Shown one piece after another: positions 62,099-64,000 of a stretch of DNA of 64,000 nucleotides. The translations under genes were made by a program, and so were the position numbers. Location of the stretch: NCBI RefSeq assembly GCF_006715005.1, contig NZ_VFMJ01000001.1:5332001-5396000 (forward strand), given 5' to 3'. The notes under the pieces are model-generated. The model searched no databases. It was not told the DNA's origin and worked only from the letters and a program-made list of their open reading frames with translations. Source of the stretch: Serratia marcescens. GTDB taxonomy: Bacteria > Pseudomonadota > Gammaproteobacteria > Enterobacterales > Enterobacteriaceae. Within the stretch, counting starts at the first letter, position 1. Each line of letters begins with the position of its first letter.

Positions 62099-64000
62099 AT
62101 GAACAAACATTGCTATCGCCTTATCTTCAGCCGCACCCACGGGGAGTTGCGGGTGGTGTCCGAACTGGCCCGCAGCTGCAGCAGCGAGCCGGGGCAACGC
62201 ATCGGTTCAGGAATAACAGGTGGAAGTCGTCTGTGGGTCACCGTGCGTCGGTCAGTGTGGCTGCTTGGGCTGTTGATGTTCGCCGGCCCCGTCATGGCAG
62301 ACGGCATTGTCGCGGACGGCGGTGCCAATCCTTCCCAGCGGCCGGAGGTCATCAATACCCAGAACGGCTTGCCGCAGGTCAACATCACCGCACCCAACCA
62401 GGCTGGGGTCTCGCACAACCAGTATCAGCAGTTCGATGTCGACGCCAAAGGCGCCATCCTCAATAACTCAGCGGTGATGACCTCGACCCAGATGGCCGGG
62501 ATGATACAGGGTAACCCCAACCTCAACCCCAATTCCGCGCCGGCGCGCGTCATCCTCAACGAGGTTAACAGCAACAATCCCAGCCAGCTGCGCGGTTTTA
62601 TGGAAGTGGCCGGCGGCAAGGCGCAGGTGATTGTGGCCAACCCCGCCGGCATTGTCTGCAACGGCTGCGGCACCATCAACGCCGGGCGCATGACGCTGAC
62701 CACGGGGCGTCCGCAACTGAATGCCGATGGCAGCGTAGCAGGTTATCAGGTCGAACGCGGCGTGGTGCGCATCGAGGGCGGCGGGCTCAACGGCGATACC
62801 CGTCATGATACCGAGTACGTCGACATTCTGGCGCGCGCGGTGGAAGTCAACGCCGGTGTCTGGGCTAAAGAAGGCGTGTCGGTGGTGGCCGGGCGCAATC
62901 GCGTGAGTGCGGACGGTAAAACCGCGACACCGCTTTCGGACGACGGCAGCGCCAAACCAGAGCTTGCCATCGACATGGGCCAGATGGGCGGCATGTACAG
63001 CGGCAGTATCCGCATGATTGGCACCGAGGCCGGCGTCGGCGTGCGTAATCAGGGCGGACAGGTCCGGGCGGGCAAAACGCTGACCGTGAGCAGCGAAGGC
63101 AAGCTCAGCTGGCGGTCTGATACGCCGGATGCGGCCACGCAGGCCGGCGGCGATATCCAACTGGCGGCAAAAGGTGACATTGAGACGCACGGCAACGTGT
63201 ACAGCGGTGGCCAACTGGCCGTGCAGGGTCGCGAGGGAATGCTGACGCAATCCGGGACGCTGGCGGCGGCCGGGGATGTGCACCTGAACGCCGCGCGCGG
63301 CATCCAGAGCAATGGCCACCTGCTGGCGGGCAGTAATGCCGACAGCACGCTGGTCCGGGCTGCCAACCTGCAGCTTGAGAGTCAGGGCGATATCCGCGCC
63401 AGTGGCAGTCTGCTAAGTCAAAAAGACGTCAACGCGTCCGGGCGCCGGGTGGATATCAGCGGTGCACGGGTTGCAGCCGGCCGCACCGCGCTGACGGCGC
63501 GGGAAGGCGGCGTGGCACTGCGCCAGTCCACCGTTGACAGTGGTGAGCTGGCCGTGAGCACGACGGGAAATGTGGATGCGCAGCAGGCCAACGTCAAGGC
63601 CGGGCGCTGGCAGGTGGATGCCGGCATCCTGCTCAACCAGAAAGCCGTCTGGACACAGACCGAGGACAGTGAGAGTCGCTTCTCGGTGACCGGTCATCTG
63701 GATAACACCGACGGCAGCATTGAGACTCACCATCTGGTGCTCACGGCCGGGCAGCTCACCAACCAGCGTGGCCGCCTGGCTGCGCTGGGCAACGCGGCGC
63801 AGCACTGGCAGGTCGGCGGCCTGCTCGACAATGCCGGCGGGACGGTGGGCAGCAACGGCGACCTGCGTCTCGATGCCGGGCGTCTCGATAATCAGGGCGG
63901 CACGGTAAAAACGCAGGCGGGCCTTACGCTCCATGCTAATGGCGCGGTGAATAATGGCGGCGGCAACCTGCTGGCCGGGAACGGCCTGACGCTTGAGGCG
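62099..64000 (+). CDS. cdiA: CdiA/filamentous-hemagglutinin-type exoprotein, N-terminal part
   Basis: The first 634 codons of a large TpsA protein that runs off the window. An extended signal peptide (MNKHCYRLIFSRTHGELRVV and a second hydrophobic part ending VMA) is typical of the family. The TPS secretion domain follows, with NVITAP-like NITAPNQAGVSHNQYQQFDVD, NPNL and NPAGIVCNGCG motifs. Hemagglutinin repeats then begin (QGDIRASGSLLSQ, LDNAGGTVGSNGDLRLDAGRLDNQGG). The toxic C-terminus and immunity gene lie outside, so contact-dependent inhibition is inferred. The ATG at 62099 follows a GGA-type site. Confidence 0.9.
   Translation, partial: MNKHCYRLIFSRTHGELRVVSELARSCSSEPGQRIGSGITGGSRLWVTVRRSVWLLGLLMFAGPVMADGIVADGGANPSQRPEVINTQNGLPQVNITAPNQAGVSHNQYQQFDVDAKGAILNNSAVMTSTQMAGMIQGNPNLNPNSAPARVILNEVNSNNPSQLRGFMEVAGGKAQVIVANPAGIVCNGCGTINAGRMTLTTGRPQLNADGSVAGYQVERGVVRIEGGGLNGDTRHDTEYVDILARAVEVNAGVWAKEGVSVVAGRNRVSADGKTATPLSDDGSAKPELAIDMGQMGGMYSGSIRMIGTEAGVGVRNQGGQVRAGKTLTVSSEGKLSWRSDTPDAATQAGGDIQLAAKGDIETHGNVYSGGQLAVQGREGMLTQSGTLAAAGDVHLNAARGIQSNGHLLAGSNADSTLVRAANLQLESQGDIRASGSLLSQKDVNASGRRVDISGARVAAGRTALTAREGGVALRQSTVDSGELAVSTTGNVDAQQANVKAGRWQVDAGILLNQKAVWTQTEDSESRFSVTGHLDNTDGSIETHHLVLTAGQLTNQRGRLAALGNAAQHWQVGGLLDNAGGTVGSNGDLRLDAGRLDNQGGTVKTQAGLTLHANGAVNNGGGNLLAGNGLTLEA

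Overview
The window reads as chromosomal DNA of a Serratia-like enterobacterium (S. marcescens group is the best guess) carrying the left half of an integrative and conjugative element (ICE). The first 18.8 kb are GC-rich core or accessory chromosome, with almost every gene on the minus strand. They hold a sucrose regulon (scrK, scrY, scrA), a FecA-like TonB receptor with an iron-type binding protein, a Tat-exported phospholipase C, an unusual three-gene operon (XRE-type regulator, VUT/YhhQ-type transporter, QueF), and an NCS1 permease/LuxR regulator/GNAT operon. A loose iron-related group follows: a siderophore-esterase-like hydrolase, a TupA-type ATP-grasp protein and a lysine/ornithine N-hydroxylase.

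From 18.8 to 20.26 kb lies a gene-poor stretch. Then come four tandem 161-bp units, each beginning with the 3' tail of tRNA-Phe, and a 50-bp tRNA-Phe 3' fragment at 20900-20949. That fragment is the left attachment site of the ICE. The intact tRNA-Phe gene, the integrase and the relaxase should lie beyond the right edge.

From 20.95 kb the element has the gene order of the SPI-7/PFGI-1/ICEHin1056 (MPF-G) class. A maintenance and replication module comes first: parA, dnaB-like helicase, parB, DUF2857, the STY4528-type replication gene, a 36-bp iteron array, PFL_4669-type gene, topB, a tandem STAXI-like pseudoknot RNA, the STY4534/DUF3577 gene, ssb and a DUF29 gene. The mating-pair module follows: pilL, PFL_4693-type gene, lytic transglycosylase, PFL_4695-type gene, a membrane-anchored Mrr-like nuclease, traD, the TIGR03747 gene, RAQPRD, TIGR03758, 03745, 03750, 03746, 03749, 03752, 03751 and the VirB4-like ATPase TIGR03744. 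Genes overlap by a few bases almost throughout, so these are long polycistronic units.

After the VirB4-like gene the transfer module breaks off. In its place is an AT-richer cargo block on the opposite strand: a complete type I restriction-modification system (hsdM-hsdS-hsdR) with a frameshifted mrr remnant beside it. A CdiB/CdiA two-partner (contact-dependent inhibition type) locus then runs off the right edge. The remaining transfer genes expected in this family (TIGR03756, TIGR03755, TraG-like) are not seen in the window.
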